A stretch of DNA of 64,000 nt from Bin52 sp965213935 (GTDB taxonomy: Bacteria > Pseudomonadota > Alphaproteobacteria > Thalassobaculales > Thalassobaculaceae): assembly GCA_965213935.1 (NCBI GenBank), contig CBDCAO010000011.1, positions 1 to 64,000 of the forward strand, in the 5' to 3' direction. This document shows, piece by piece, positions 17,732 through 26,535 of this stretch; within the stretch, counting starts at the first letter, position 1; every line of letters begins with the position of its first letter. The notes below the pieces were generated by a model, which was not told where the DNA came from, made no database searches, and was given only the letters and a program-made list of their open reading frames with translations. The position numbers and the translations under genes were made by a program.

Positions 17732-18411
17732 CCTTCGTCACGATGGCCGGGAACAGAGGCTGAGGCAGAAGGAGGGTTTTCCTGTCCAACGCGGCTCGAC
17801 GGGGTCGCGGAGGAACCGGAGGATGCGTGATCGCTTTGGGGCAGGGCTGGCCGTCTTGACGGCACCGTTTTGTAAGATGGATCCCGTCCACCGGAACGTC
17901 GAACCACAGAATGTGGAATCAGGGTCACGGGGCCGGCACAGGCTGGCCAACCGAACCGTATAGGAGTTGAGTGCCGCCGTTGAGCGCACCGCTGCAAAGA
18001 CGTTCCATCCGGATCACCTTCGCTCCGCCTGGCAGCCGTCGAAATGGACTACTTGGAAAAAAGTACTGCTGCCTTTGTCCGTGCGGGGACAGGCGACACC
18101 ACCGGCTCGACAGAGGGGAACACGATGAGGGAGGAACAGGAGTCGATGGTGCAAAACTGCGCTTGACAATGTGAGAAGCTCATAGGAGCCCCAATTCGAA
18201 CGCATCTCGCGCATCCTCCTTCGTGACCGGCGCGTCGACTTCGTGGGCAGCCGCTTGCGACCGCAACGGCTCTATCCGAGGAGATCGAGGAATCCGATCA
18301 GCACGTGGCACCGAGGCACGAACGTCGCGGCCTGACCGAGCCGGATCCGGCCCGGAGGCACCGCCTGTCGCCGCACAGGGCGCCACACGTTAAGGAAACA
18401 CCGTCGAATCG
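17732..18411. other. non-coding stretch after the IS110 transposase
   Basis: No credible gene in about 680 bp. The first 230 bp (to about 17965) are probably the right non-coding end of the IS110-type element, where IS1111-group members carry the bridge RNA; the exact boundary is not visible. The remainder has no recognised content. Confidence 0.4.
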
Positions 18412-18419
18412 TTAAGGAA

Positions 18420-18800
18420 ATGCCATTGGACGCACGGGACACGGCCCGGCACACCGGGCCAGCCTCAACACCATCGCGTTCGCGGTCATCTTCGCCAACC
18501 GGCGCGAGGCGGAAAGCCTCGCCGAAACCCGTCGCCGGCTCCAGCTCAGCCGCAGCAAAGCCGTCGCGGCCCTGAGAGGCTGCCGCATCCCGGCGGTGCC
18601 AGGGCGCCGCCGGAAACACACCGGATCCTCACAACGAACCACCCGGCGACCGGAAACCGGGCCTGCGTTGGCGCGTGGAGGGTCCGCAGCCGCGAAACTC
18701 AGCCAGACAACCACGATCCGTGCCCCGTTCATCGGCTCCCGGTCAAGATCTGCGACAGAGTGGGGAAAGTCCTGCGGAAAGACCCCCAAATCTTGCGATC
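18420..18800 (+). pseudogene. 3' fragment of an ISAs1-type transposase element
   Basis: The translated segment SLNTIAFAVIFANRREAESLAETRRRLQLSRSKAVAAL matches the C-terminus of the intact transposase at 35422-37239 almost residue for residue. The 190 bp after it match the non-coding end of that element in reverse orientation (shared stretches around 18620-18780 and 35220-35390). Only the last part of the element is present, so this is a remnant of a second copy. The left break is at about 18420, where similarity to the intact copy begins. Confidence 0.8.
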
Positions 18801-18913
18801 CGGGCCTGCCCGGCACAGGATAGGGTACTGGAGAGGAAGGTCGAAATGCCACAAAGTCTGCACCGGCTCTCCCTCCGCCAGTCCGGCCGAAACATGCGAC
18901 CAGGGAAAGGCAC

Positions 18914-19729
18914 ATGCAGGCATGCCTGACCATCACCGGCAGAACGCGGGTCTTCGGGATCATCGCCGATCCCATCGGCCATGTGCACGCACCCTCCGTG
19001 TTCAATCCGTTGTTCGAGAAACACGGCGTCGACGCGGTCATGGTCCCGCTGCACGTGCGTCCGGACGACCTCGGGGCGACGATCACCGGGCTGCGCGCCC
19101 TGCCAAACTTCGGGGGCATGGCGGTCACCCTGCCGCACAAGGTCGCCATGATGGAGCAGTGCCAGGAGATCGGCCGGCTTGGCCGGCTGATCGGGGCCGT
19201 CAACTTTGCGGCTTTCGACGAGAACCGCCGCCTGATCGGTGACAACTGCGACGGTCTCGGGTTCCTCGACGGGCTGCGCGCCGCCGGCCACGAAGTGCAC
19301 GGCCGGGACATCCTGATGGTCGGTGCCGGCGGTGCGGCCCGCGCCATCGGGTTCACCCTTGTCGATGCCGGGGCCGGGCGGCTGGTGATCGCGAACCGGA
19401 CCCGCTCGAAGGCGGAGGAACTCGCCGCGGCGATCACCGCGGCGTTGCCGGGGCGGCCCGTTACGGTCGGGACCGCCGATCCGCGCGGGTTTGACCTGGT
19501 GATCAACACGACCTCGCTCGGGCTGGAAGCGGATGATGCGCTGCCTGTCGATCCCGACCTGCTCGAGCCGGAGCAGCTGGTGGCCGAGATCATCATGAAC
19601 CCGGTTGAAACACCGATCCTCGCCGCCGCGAGAACCAGGGGCTGCGCCATCCACCATGGCCGCCCGATGTTTCAGCACCAGGTCACCGCCATTGCCCGCC
19701 TGTTCGGCTACGACTTTCCACTGCCGTAG
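18914..19729 (+). CDS. shikimate dehydrogenase family protein
   Basis: A 271-residue AroE-type enzyme. The N-terminal substrate domain has GIIADPIGHVHAPSVFNPLF and VTLPHKVAMM (catalytic lysine), followed by NCDGLGFLDGL where most AroE proteins read NTDG. The Rossmann part shows GAGGAARAI and the adenosine-binding NRTRSKAEEL, which suggests NADP use. The end FQHQVTAIARLFGY corresponds to the usual Q-x-x-x-F region. The replacement of SxS and T by HAPS and C, and the lone position next to an IclR regulator, suggest a catabolic or quinate-like paralogue rather than the aromatic-biosynthesis enzyme; that is inference. Confidence 0.82.
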   Translation: MQACLTITGRTRVFGIIADPIGHVHAPSVFNPLFEKHGVDAVMVPLHVRPDDLGATITGLRALPNFGGMAVTLPHKVAMMEQCQEIGRLGRLIGAVNFAAFDENRRLIGDNCDGLGFLDGLRAAGHEVHGRDILMVGAGGAARAIGFTLVDAGAGRLVIANRTRSKAEELAAAITAALPGRPVTVGTADPRGFDLVINTTSLGLEADDALPVDPDLLEPEQLVAEIIMNPVETPILAAARTRGCAIHHGRPMFQHQVTAIARLFGYDFPLP

Positions 19730-19827
19730 GACCCGCCGGACCGGTCGGATCATATGGGGGATGGACTGATATATCTGTTGGCGGGTAGCATCACAGGACG
19801 GATGCGGACCGGGCGCGGGTAACAGTC

Positions 19828-20592
19828 ATGATCGAAGGCCAGGTGAAGTCGGCAACGCGGGTAATGGCGATCCTGGAGTGTTTCGAGGACGTCAAGCGCC
19901 CGCTCAGGATATCGGAACTGGTGCGCCTGGTGGGAATTCCCCAGTCGAGCATGTCAACGCTGATGAAGACGCTGCATGTCCAGGGGTTCGTCGACTACAA
20001 CGTCGAAGCGCGTACCTACCTGCCCAGCATCCGCATCGCGCTGCTGGGCAACTGGATGATGGAAGGGGTCGGGACGTCGCACACGCTGCTTGCCATCATG
20101 AAGGACCTGAGTGCCGCGACCGGTGACAGCGTCATGCTGGGCACGCTGCTCGGTGTGCAGACCCAGTACATCCACGTGGTCAATTCCGCCCAGCGTCTCA
20201 GGTTCCATCTCCGGCCCGGCATGATGCGGCCGACCTTTCGCACCGCCATCGGCCTGGTGCTGGCGAGCCTGCGGTCCGACAACGAAATCGGGCTCATGGT
20301 GCGCCGCGTCAACACCGAAACGGATCGATCGGAAGACATGGTGCGCCCGGGCGAGGTGATGGCGCGTGTCCGGGAGTACCGGGAGAAGGGCGTGCTCGTC
20401 ACCTCGAACCTGGCGACGCCGGGTGCCGGTGTGGTCGCTGCCGCACTGAACGGCGGATCTTCGGCGCGCCCGATGGCGCTCGGAATCGGCGCGCCGGTTC
20501 CGCGGCTCGTGTCCGGGCGCGAGTTCCTGGTCAAGTCGCTTGAAGGCGCCGTTCACAGGTATGCCGAGGGACGCAACGACCGCGCGGCCTAG
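19828..20592 (+). CDS. IclR-family transcriptional regulator
   Basis: A 254-residue regulator. The N-terminal winged helix-turn-helix is about residues 6-70 (SATRVMAILECFEDVKRPLRISELVRLVGIPQSSMSTLMKTL, cited by its pattern R-x-x-x-I-L-x-x-F...L...G-x-P-x-S-x-x-x-x-L-x-x-L). The C-terminal IclR effector domain is at about 80-245, with PTFRTAIGLVLASL as the expected A-x-G-x-x-L-A region. Ninety-eight bp separate it from the shikimate-dehydrogenase-like gene in the same direction. The gap contains a small palindrome GATATATC (19768-19775) that might be part of an operator. Its regulon is not shown by the sequence. Confidence 0.88.
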   Translation: MIEGQVKSATRVMAILECFEDVKRPLRISELVRLVGIPQSSMSTLMKTLHVQGFVDYNVEARTYLPSIRIALLGNWMMEGVGTSHTLLAIMKDLSAATGDSVMLGTLLGVQTQYIHVVNSAQRLRFHLRPGMMRPTFRTAIGLVLASLRSDNEIGLMVRRVNTETDRSEDMVRPGEVMARVREYREKGVLVTSNLATPGAGVVAAALNGGSSARPMALGIGAPVPRLVSGREFLVKSLEGAVHRYAEGRNDRAA

Positions 20593-20612
20593 GATTCCGG
20601 ACCCGTCATCGG

Positions 20613-21365
20613 CTACGCCCTGACCCGGGAACGGATCGGGCCCTCGGGGCGACCCTCCAGCATCTGTTCGAGCCACGGGTTGGCGCTGTCTGCCGCCGCG
20701 GCGGCGGTGCCGGCCCAGCGGATGATGCCGTCGTGCAGCAGCGCGATGCGGTCGAACCGGTGTCGCGCAACCTTCATGTCCCCGGTGACGGCCAGCACCG
20801 TGGCGCCGGTGCGGGCGCGGTGCTGGTCGATCAGATCCAGGATGGCGGTGGTCCGGACCGGGTCAAGTCCGGCGGTGGGATCATCGAGAATCAGCAGCTC
20901 GGGGTCACCGACCAGTGCGCGGGCCAGTGCCGCCCGCTTCTGCATGCCGCCGGAGAGTTCGGAGGGAAACTGCGCCGCCACGGCACCGGGCAGTCCGACC
21001 CCGGCCAGCTGGTCGAGCGCCACCTCGCGGGCGCGCCGCCGCGGCCAGCCCTCGCACTCGACCAGACGGAACGCGACGTTGTCGCGCACCGTCATGCCGT
21101 CGAACAGTGCGTTGCGCTGGAACAGGACACCGATGCGGTGAAGATGGCCGGCAAGGTTCGGCTCGCTGTGGCCTGCGACCTCGACATGCCCGGCATCGAC
21201 GGGAGACAGCCCGAGCAGGCAGCGCACCAGCACCGACTTGCCGGCCGCCGACGGGCCGATCAGTGCCGTGGTGGCACCGGAAGGAACCTCCAGGTCAATC
21301 GACTGGAGGACCGGATGCGCATCGAATGTCCGGGCGATCGAGCGGGCAACGAAACCGAATGACAT
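20613..21365 (-). CDS. ABC transporter ATP-binding protein, MlaF/Ttg2A-like
   Basis: A 250-residue ATPase with Walker A GPSAAGKSV, signature LSGGMQKRAALARAL, and Walker B LLILDDPTAGLDPVRTTAI. GMQKRAALARAL and DDPTAGLDP are the form seen in MlaF, the ATPase for phospholipid/organic solvent retrograde transport. The permease MlaE and the MCE protein are not in this window. ATG 21365 (MSFGFVARS) is chosen; upstream in-frame residues look non-family. It is divergent from the Gld-type operon, sharing 130 bp. Confidence 0.8.
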   Translation of the reverse strand: MSFGFVARSIARTFDAHPVLQSIDLEVPSGATTALIGPSAAGKSVLVRCLLGLSPVDAGHVEVAGHSEPNLAGHLHRIGVLFQRNALFDGMTVRDNVAFRLVECEGWPRRRAREVALDQLAGVGLPGAVAAQFPSELSGGMQKRAALARALVGDPELLILDDPTAGLDPVRTTAILDLIDQHRARTGATVLAVTGDMKVARHRFDRIALLHDGIIRWAGTAAAAADSANPWLEQMLEGRPEGPIRSRVRA

Positions 21366-21495
21366 GCGTACGGTCCTGAGATCGGGTTGCGTCGCGGTCC
21401 GCGAAGCGGAACTTCGGTCCGGGTTCGCCCTTGTAGAATTCGCGATCCTCACCTACATCCCACCTGCATGTGAAACCGCTGCACCCTGGGTGTCA

Positions 21496-22452
21496 ATGAA
21501 GCCATTGATCCGGATTGACCGGCTGACCAAGCTGTTCGGGCCGATAGAAGCGGTGCGCGACGTCAGTTTGTCGGTCGACCAGGGCGAGGTTGTCGGACTT
21601 CTCGGGCCCAACGGCGCCGGCAAGTCGACCACGCTGAAGTTGCTGGCCGGCTACCTCGTGCCCACCTCGGGGTCGGCGAGTGTATGCGGCCACGACGTCG
21701 TTGCCAGTCCGCTCGCGGCGCGCCGGAGCCTCGGATACCTTCCCGAGGGGGCGCCGCTTTACGACGAGATGACACCGCGGGGTTTCCTCGACTTCGTGGC
21801 GCGGGTTCGCCGGCTCGACGGTCAGGCGCGGCGCGATGCAGTTGCGGCCGCCGCACGGCGACTGCAGCTCGACGGCGTGCTGCACCAGCCGATCGGCACG
21901 CTGTCGAAGGGGTTCAGGCGCCGGGTCGGCCTTGCCCAGGCCATCCTGCTCGATCCCGAGGTGCTGGTGCTCGATGAACCCACCGACGGCCTCGACCCGA
22001 ACCAGAAACACGAGGTGCGCGCGCTGCTGCGCGAGATGGCCGGCCGCAAGGCGGTGATCGTCTCGACCCACAACCTCGACGAGGTCGAGGCGGTGTGCAC
22101 GCGCGCGGTTGTGATCGCCTCCGGCAGGATCGTCGCCGATGCGGCGCCCGCGGCGCTGGCGACACGTTCCGCCCGACACAACGTGATGTGCATCAGGGTT
22201 GGACACGAACAGGCCGCGAAGGCCATGGATGCGATCGGCGCGGTGTCCGGACTGGTTGCCGTGGACCGTCCCGCCCCGTCCGGTGACGACACCGAGATCA
22301 GGGTCCTGGCAGGGGGTGACGCCGACCTCAGGGCGCCACTGCACCGGGCACTGGTCGACCGGGACGTGGCAGTTCTCGAGTTCTGGCGCGAGCCCGGCCG
22401 TATGGAGGACGTGTTCCGGCAGCTGACGCGCCAGGCGGGGGAAGTGGCGTGA
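21496..22452 (+). CDS. ABC transporter ATP-binding protein, GldA-like
   Basis: A 318-residue ATPase of the ABC-2 exporter class. Walker A GPNGAGKSTT, signature as TLSKGFRRRVGLAQAI (the SKG form typical of GldA and drug-export ATPases), and Walker B VLVLDEPTDGLDPNQ are all present. An extra C-terminal domain of about 90 residues follows the H-loop. The ATG at 21496 lies at the normal position before IRIDRLTKLFG. The next gene starts within its stop codon (GTGA), so the operon is translationally coupled. Confidence 0.88.
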   Translation: MKPLIRIDRLTKLFGPIEAVRDVSLSVDQGEVVGLLGPNGAGKSTTLKLLAGYLVPTSGSASVCGHDVVASPLAARRSLGYLPEGAPLYDEMTPRGFLDFVARVRRLDGQARRDAVAAAARRLQLDGVLHQPIGTLSKGFRRRVGLAQAILLDPEVLVLDEPTDGLDPNQKHEVRALLREMAGRKAVIVSTHNLDEVEAVCTRAVVIASGRIVADAAPAALATRSARHNVMCIRVGHEQAAKAMDAIGAVSGLVAVDRPAPSGDDTEIRVLAGGDADLRAPLHRALVDRDVAVLEFWREPGRMEDVFRQLTRQAGEVA

Positions 22453-23180
22453 GAACCCTGGCCGTGATCGCCCGGCGCGAGCTGGCGGCGTACTTCGGCG
22501 CGCCGCTCGCCTATGTGTTCATCGTCGTGTTTCTGGCGATGGCCGGTGCGCTGACCTTCAAGGTCGGCTACCTGCTCGAGACCGGCGTGGCCGAGCTCGG
22601 GGCCTTTTTCCGTTTCCACCCGTGGCTGTACCTGTTCCTGATGCCGGCAATCGGCATGCGGCTGTGGGCGGAGGAACGCAAGACCGGTACGCTCGAATTC
22701 CTGATGACCCTGCCGGTGACCGTGGCCGAGGCGGTGATCGGCAAGTTCCTGGCCGCCTGGATCTTCGCCGGCGTGGCACTGGTGCTGACCGTGCCGGTCT
22801 GGATCACGGTCAACTGGCTCGGCGACCCGGACAACGGCGTGATCGTTGCGTCCTACCTTGCGAGCTGGCTGCTCGCCGGCGGGTTCCTGGCGCTCAGCGC
22901 CTGTGCCTCGGCGGTGACGGGCAATCAGGTGATCGCCTTTGTGGTCGGGGCGACCCTGTGCTTCCTCGCCATGATGAGCGGGGTCGATATCGTACGCACC
23001 GCCTTCGAGGGGTGGGCGCCCGGCTGGATGATTGACACCGTGGTCTCGCTGAGTGCGCTCAACAACTTCGAAACCATCAGCCAGGGCGTGATCGATGCGC
23101 GGACCCTGGTCTACTTCGTGTCGCTGATCGTGCTGGGCCTGGTGGCGAACTGCGCGATCCTCGAGTTCCGCAAAGCGTAA
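22449..23180 (+). CDS. ABC-2 type permease, GldF-like
   Basis: A 243-residue inner-membrane permease with six hydrophobic segments and the family motif EERKTGTLEFLMTLPVTVAEAVIGKFLAAW (E-x-x-x-G-T-L-E-x-L-x-x-x-P), the coupling helix of ABC-2 exporters. It starts at a GTG overlapping the ATPase stop. It forms the membrane part of a complex with the upstream ATPase and downstream GldG-like protein. Confidence 0.88.
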   Translation: MRTLAVIARRELAAYFGAPLAYVFIVVFLAMAGALTFKVGYLLETGVAELGAFFRFHPWLYLFLMPAIGMRLWAEERKTGTLEFLMTLPVTVAEAVIGKFLAAWIFAGVALVLTVPVWITVNWLGDPDNGVIVASYLASWLLAGGFLALSACASAVTGNQVIAFVVGATLCFLAMMSGVDIVRTAFEGWAPGWMIDTVVSLSALNNFETISQGVIDARTLVYFVSLIVLGLVANCAILEFRKA

Positions 23181-23191
23181 GGGACCGGCCG

Positions 23192-25066
23192 GTGATGCCA
23201 ATCAACCGACGGCTGCGCGCGATTCTCGGGTGCGGACTTGCCGTGGTGCTCTTCGTTGCGCTCAATATCTGGGCGGACCGGGAGCTGCGGTCGACCCGGC
23301 TCGATCTGACCGAGGACGGTCTCTACACGATCTCGGAGGGAACCCGCAGCGTGCTGGCGTCGATCCTCGAGCCGATCACGGTGCGCGTCTACGCGAGTTC
23401 GGGGCTTGAGGCCCTCGGTCCGGACTACATCGCGCTGGCGCGCCGGGTCGACGAGCTGCTGGAACACTACCAGCGCCTGTCCGGAGGGCTGCTCAAGGTC
23501 GAACGGTTCGACCCACAGCCGTTCTCGCGCGAGGAGGACATGGCACTGGCCGACGGGATCGAGGGGTTTGCCGACGTGCTCGGCCGGGACCGGTTCTTTC
23601 TCGGGATGGCGGGCAGAAACAGTACTAACGGCCGGTACAATCTTCCCTTCCTCACGCCGGAACGCGCCGACCTGCTGGAATATGACCTCACCCGCATGGT
23701 CCACGACCTTGCCCGGCCGCGGAAGGTCACCGTTGCCCTTCTCGGTGACCTGCCGCTCAACGGGAACCCGGCCGCGCAGGTGGTCCCCTGGGCGGTGCTC
23801 GAGGCGGCCGAGCGGTTCTTCGAGATCCGGACCCTGTTCGGGTCGGTCTCCGCGATCGACGACGATGTCGACGTCGTCTGGCTGGCCGAGCCGGGCGAAC
23901 TCGACCAGGCGACAGTCTACGCCATCGACCAGTTCGTGATGCGGGGCGGACGGGTGCTGGCGTTTCTCGACCCGTTCGCCGAATCCCTGGTCCGGCCCCG
24001 ATCACAGCCGCCGAGAACCGGCAGCCTCGAAACCCTGGCTCCTCTGCTGGCCGTCTGGGGCGTCGAGATTCCGGAACGCCAGGTGGTCGGCGATCGCCGA
24101 GGGGCGGTCAAGGTCCAGGTTGACCGCGGCGGGCGGACCACGGTCACCGACTATCCTGTCTGGTTTGCCGCCGGTCCGGAAGGCATGGCCGGCGGCGATC
24201 CGGTGACCGCGAACCTGTCGCTGGTACACTTCCGCTCGAGCGGGCACATCATCCCCCTTGAGGGTGCTACGACCCGGATCGAGCCACTGGTCAGCAGCAG
24301 TGCCGATTCGCAGGTGATCGACCTCGCCCGTATTGAGTACGCGCCCGATCCGGTCGAGATCCTCGCGACCTTCGAGCCGGGCGGCAGTGGGCATGCGCTG
24401 GTCGCCCGCGTCTCGGGTCCGGTGCGGTCCGCTTTCCCGGACGGGCCCCCCGACGCGGTCACCGACGAGGCGGTGCGTGCGCGGCATCGTGCCGAGGCAG
24501 GGCACCCGCTCGCCCTGCTGCTGGTCGCCGACTCCGACCTGCTGCGCGACGATGTCTGGACCCAGGGCTCGGCGGTGTCGGGAGGCATCAGCGTGCCGTT
24601 CGCCCACAACGGCGACCTCGTGATCAATGCACTCGAGCAGCTCGTCGGCTCCGACGCCATGATCGGGTTGCGCGGTCGCGGGATCTCGAACCGTCCGTTC
24701 GAGGTTCTCGAGACCATGACGAGGCAGGCGGAGGCCCGTTACCGCTCGAAGGAGCGCACGCTGCTTCGCACCGTGACCGAGCTCGAGAACCAGATCAGCG
24801 CCACGCGCGGCCACCGCGATGACGAGGGCCTGGTCCTGACCCCGGAACAGCAGGACGAGATCCGTCGGACACGCGACAGGATGTTCGAAGTGCGCGGTGA
24901 ACTGCGCGAGGTCCGGTTTGCGCTCGAGAAGGATGTCCGTGACCTGAAGGCACTGCTCACCGTGCTCAACATCTGGGCGGTGCCGGCACTGATCGGCGTG
25001 TTTGCCGTCGCCTTCGCCCTGCTGCGGGCCCGTCGCGCCCGGCTCTATCGCCGGTTGAGGTCATGA
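23192..25066 (+). CDS. GldG-family ABC transporter auxiliary protein (ABC_transp_aux)
   Basis: A 624-residue protein with one membrane segment at each end (about residues 8-26 and 598-616) and a large extracytoplasmic middle. The start STRLDLTEDGLYTISEGTRSVLASILEPITVRVYAS is the diagnostic GldG beginning (D-L-T-x-x-x-x-Y-T-I-S). A region at about 125-240 matches the ABC_transp_aux fold. A coiled stretch (about 535-595, ENQISATRGHRDDEGLVLTPEQQDEI) precedes the last membrane helix. Translation starts at GTG 23192 or ATG 23195. The gene follows the permease by 11 bp. Confidence 0.87.
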   Translation: MMPINRRLRAILGCGLAVVLFVALNIWADRELRSTRLDLTEDGLYTISEGTRSVLASILEPITVRVYASSGLEALGPDYIALARRVDELLEHYQRLSGGLLKVERFDPQPFSREEDMALADGIEGFADVLGRDRFFLGMAGRNSTNGRYNLPFLTPERADLLEYDLTRMVHDLARPRKVTVALLGDLPLNGNPAAQVVPWAVLEAAERFFEIRTLFGSVSAIDDDVDVVWLAEPGELDQATVYAIDQFVMRGGRVLAFLDPFAESLVRPRSQPPRTGSLETLAPLLAVWGVEIPERQVVGDRRGAVKVQVDRGGRTTVTDYPVWFAAGPEGMAGGDPVTANLSLVHFRSSGHIIPLEGATTRIEPLVSSSADSQVIDLARIEYAPDPVEILATFEPGGSGHALVARVSGPVRSAFPDGPPDAVTDEAVRARHRAEAGHPLALLLVADSDLLRDDVWTQGSAVSGGISVPFAHNGDLVINALEQLVGSDAMIGLRGRGISNRPFEVLETMTRQAEARYRSKERTLLRTVTELENQISATRGHRDDEGLVLTPEQQDEIRRTRDRMFEVRGELREVRFALEKDVRDLKALLTVLNIWAVPALIGVFAVAFALLRARRARLYRRLRS

Positions 25067-26049
25067 GCCCGCGGTTCTTCATGGCGCTGCTTGCCGCGAC
25101 CGTCATCGCGGTGGCCGGAGCGGCGTGGTCGGTCATTCACGGTCCGGTCACGGCGACGTCGGTCCGCGCCGGCGAGGTGGCGTTTCCCCTGCTGGCCGCC
25201 AGCCCGGACGCGGTGCGTCGCATCGAACTGCGAACGACAGAGGGCGCACTATCCTTCGAGCGCACCGAAACCGGGAGGTGGGTCACGCCGGAGAAACACC
25301 GCTACCCGGTGTCGTCACGACGCATCCGGGAAGTGGTCACCGAGCTTGCCGACATGCGCCTGGTCGAACCGAAGACCGGGATGGCGGAACGCTACCCGCT
25401 GATCGGGGTGGAACCGGTGGATGCGGCCGACGCCAATTCCGTCGAGCTGCGGCTGGAGGATGCCGGAGGCAGGGTGCTTGGCCATGCGCTGTTCGGGGTC
25501 AGGGTCTGGCACCGGACCGGGGATGCGCGCCACGGTATTTTTCTGCGCGAGCCCGGGGCGGACCGTGCCTGGCTGGCAAGCGGTGGTACCGATCTGTCGT
25601 ATGACATGCAGGACTGGCTCGACCGGGCCATCCTCGATGTTGCCGCCGACGAGATTACGACGATCGCCGTGCGTCCCGAAGCCGCGGATGAATTCAAGGT
25701 GTCGCGCACGTCCGACGGGTCGCTGAAGGCAGACGGACGCGAGGTTGATCAGGACCTGCTGCGCCGGCTTGCCGCGGGGCTTGCGCGCCTTTCGCTGATC
25801 GATGTGGAGCCGCGCGGGGAGGCGGGCGCTGCCGGCTCCGGCCTGTCCTACACCACCGGGGACGGACTGGTAATCGAGGTCACCGAGTGGCGGGACGGCT
25901 GGCTCACCTTCGCGGCGGCGGCGACCGGTCCCGATGCGCGCCACCGTGCCGACGCGCTCAACGATCGTCTGGCGCCGTGGCGGTACCGGCTTGCCGACTG
26001 GCAGTACGAAAGGCTGTTCGGAGGAGCCGCGCTGGCGGCCGGCGGGTGA
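25063..26049 (+). CDS. DUF4340 domain-containing protein
   Basis: A 328-residue protein with an N-terminal membrane anchor (about residues 4-22) and the DUF4340 fold. The core reads VRRIELRTTEGALSFERTETGRWVTPEKHRYPVSSRRIREVVTELADMRLVEPKT (pattern: I-x-L...G-x-W...P-V-x-x-x-x-I...L-x-x-M-R-L-V-E-P). Genes of this family regularly close GldAFG-type operons in proteobacteria. It overlaps the GldG-like stop by ATGA. It is probably periplasmic and a partner of GldG; the biochemical role is not known. Confidence 0.85.
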   Translation: MSPRFFMALLAATVIAVAGAAWSVIHGPVTATSVRAGEVAFPLLAASPDAVRRIELRTTEGALSFERTETGRWVTPEKHRYPVSSRRIREVVTELADMRLVEPKTGMAERYPLIGVEPVDAADANSVELRLEDAGGRVLGHALFGVRVWHRTGDARHGIFLREPGADRAWLASGGTDLSYDMQDWLDRAILDVAADEITTIAVRPEAADEFKVSRTSDGSLKADGREVDQDLLRRLAAGLARLSLIDVEPRGEAGAAGSGLSYTTGDGLVIEVTEWRDGWLTFAAAATGPDARHRADALNDRLAPWRYRLADWQYERLFGGAALAAGG

Positions 26050-26525
26050 TGGACGCCGGCCCGTCGCCCATGGAACTGGCGCTTGCCGAGGCGCGGGGTG
26101 CGGCGGCGCGCAACGAAGTTCCGGTCGGGGCCGTGGTCACGGCGGCGGCAACAGGCGAGGTGCTGGCCGTCGCCAGCAACCGGGTGAGGGAATTGGCCGA
26201 CCCGACGGCCCACGCCGAGGTGCTGGCGATCCGGAAGGCGGCGGCGAGGCTGGGCCGGCCAAGACTCGATGACTGCGATCTCACCGTCACGCTCGAGCCC
26301 TGCGCCATGTGCGCCCAGGCCATCGCGCTCGCCCGGATCCGGCGGCTGGTGTTCGCGGCCTATGACCCGAAGGGAGGGGCGGTTGAACACGGCGTGCGGA
26401 TCTTCCGCCAGCACACCTGCCTGCACGCTCCCGAGGTGGTGGGCGGTGTGGACGAACGTGTTGCCGCGGACCTGCTCAGCGGGTTCTTTCGCACCCTGCG
26501 CCCGGGGACCGGCGAAACCGGCTGA
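26049..26525 (+). CDS. tadA: tRNA-specific adenosine-34 deaminase
   Basis: A 158-residue zinc deaminase. The zinc site and catalytic glutamate are in DPTAHAEVLAIR (H-A-E) and LEPCAMCAQAI (P-C-x-x-C). ARIRRLVFAAYDPKGGAVEHG is the TadA-specific continuation. It converts A34 to inosine in tRNA-Arg(ACG). The ATG at 26049 shares its A with the stop of the DUF4340 gene (TGATG), so a housekeeping gene is coupled to the export operon. Initiation upstream at 25887 is rejected as it would overlap DUF4340. Confidence 0.9.
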   Translation: MDAGPSPMELALAEARGAAARNEVPVGAVVTAAATGEVLAVASNRVRELADPTAHAEVLAIRKAAARLGRPRLDDCDLTVTLEPCAMCAQAIALARIRRLVFAAYDPKGGAVEHGVRIFRQHTCLHAPEVVGGVDERVAADLLSGFFRTLRPGTGETG

Positions 26526-26535
26526 AGCCCGCTCG

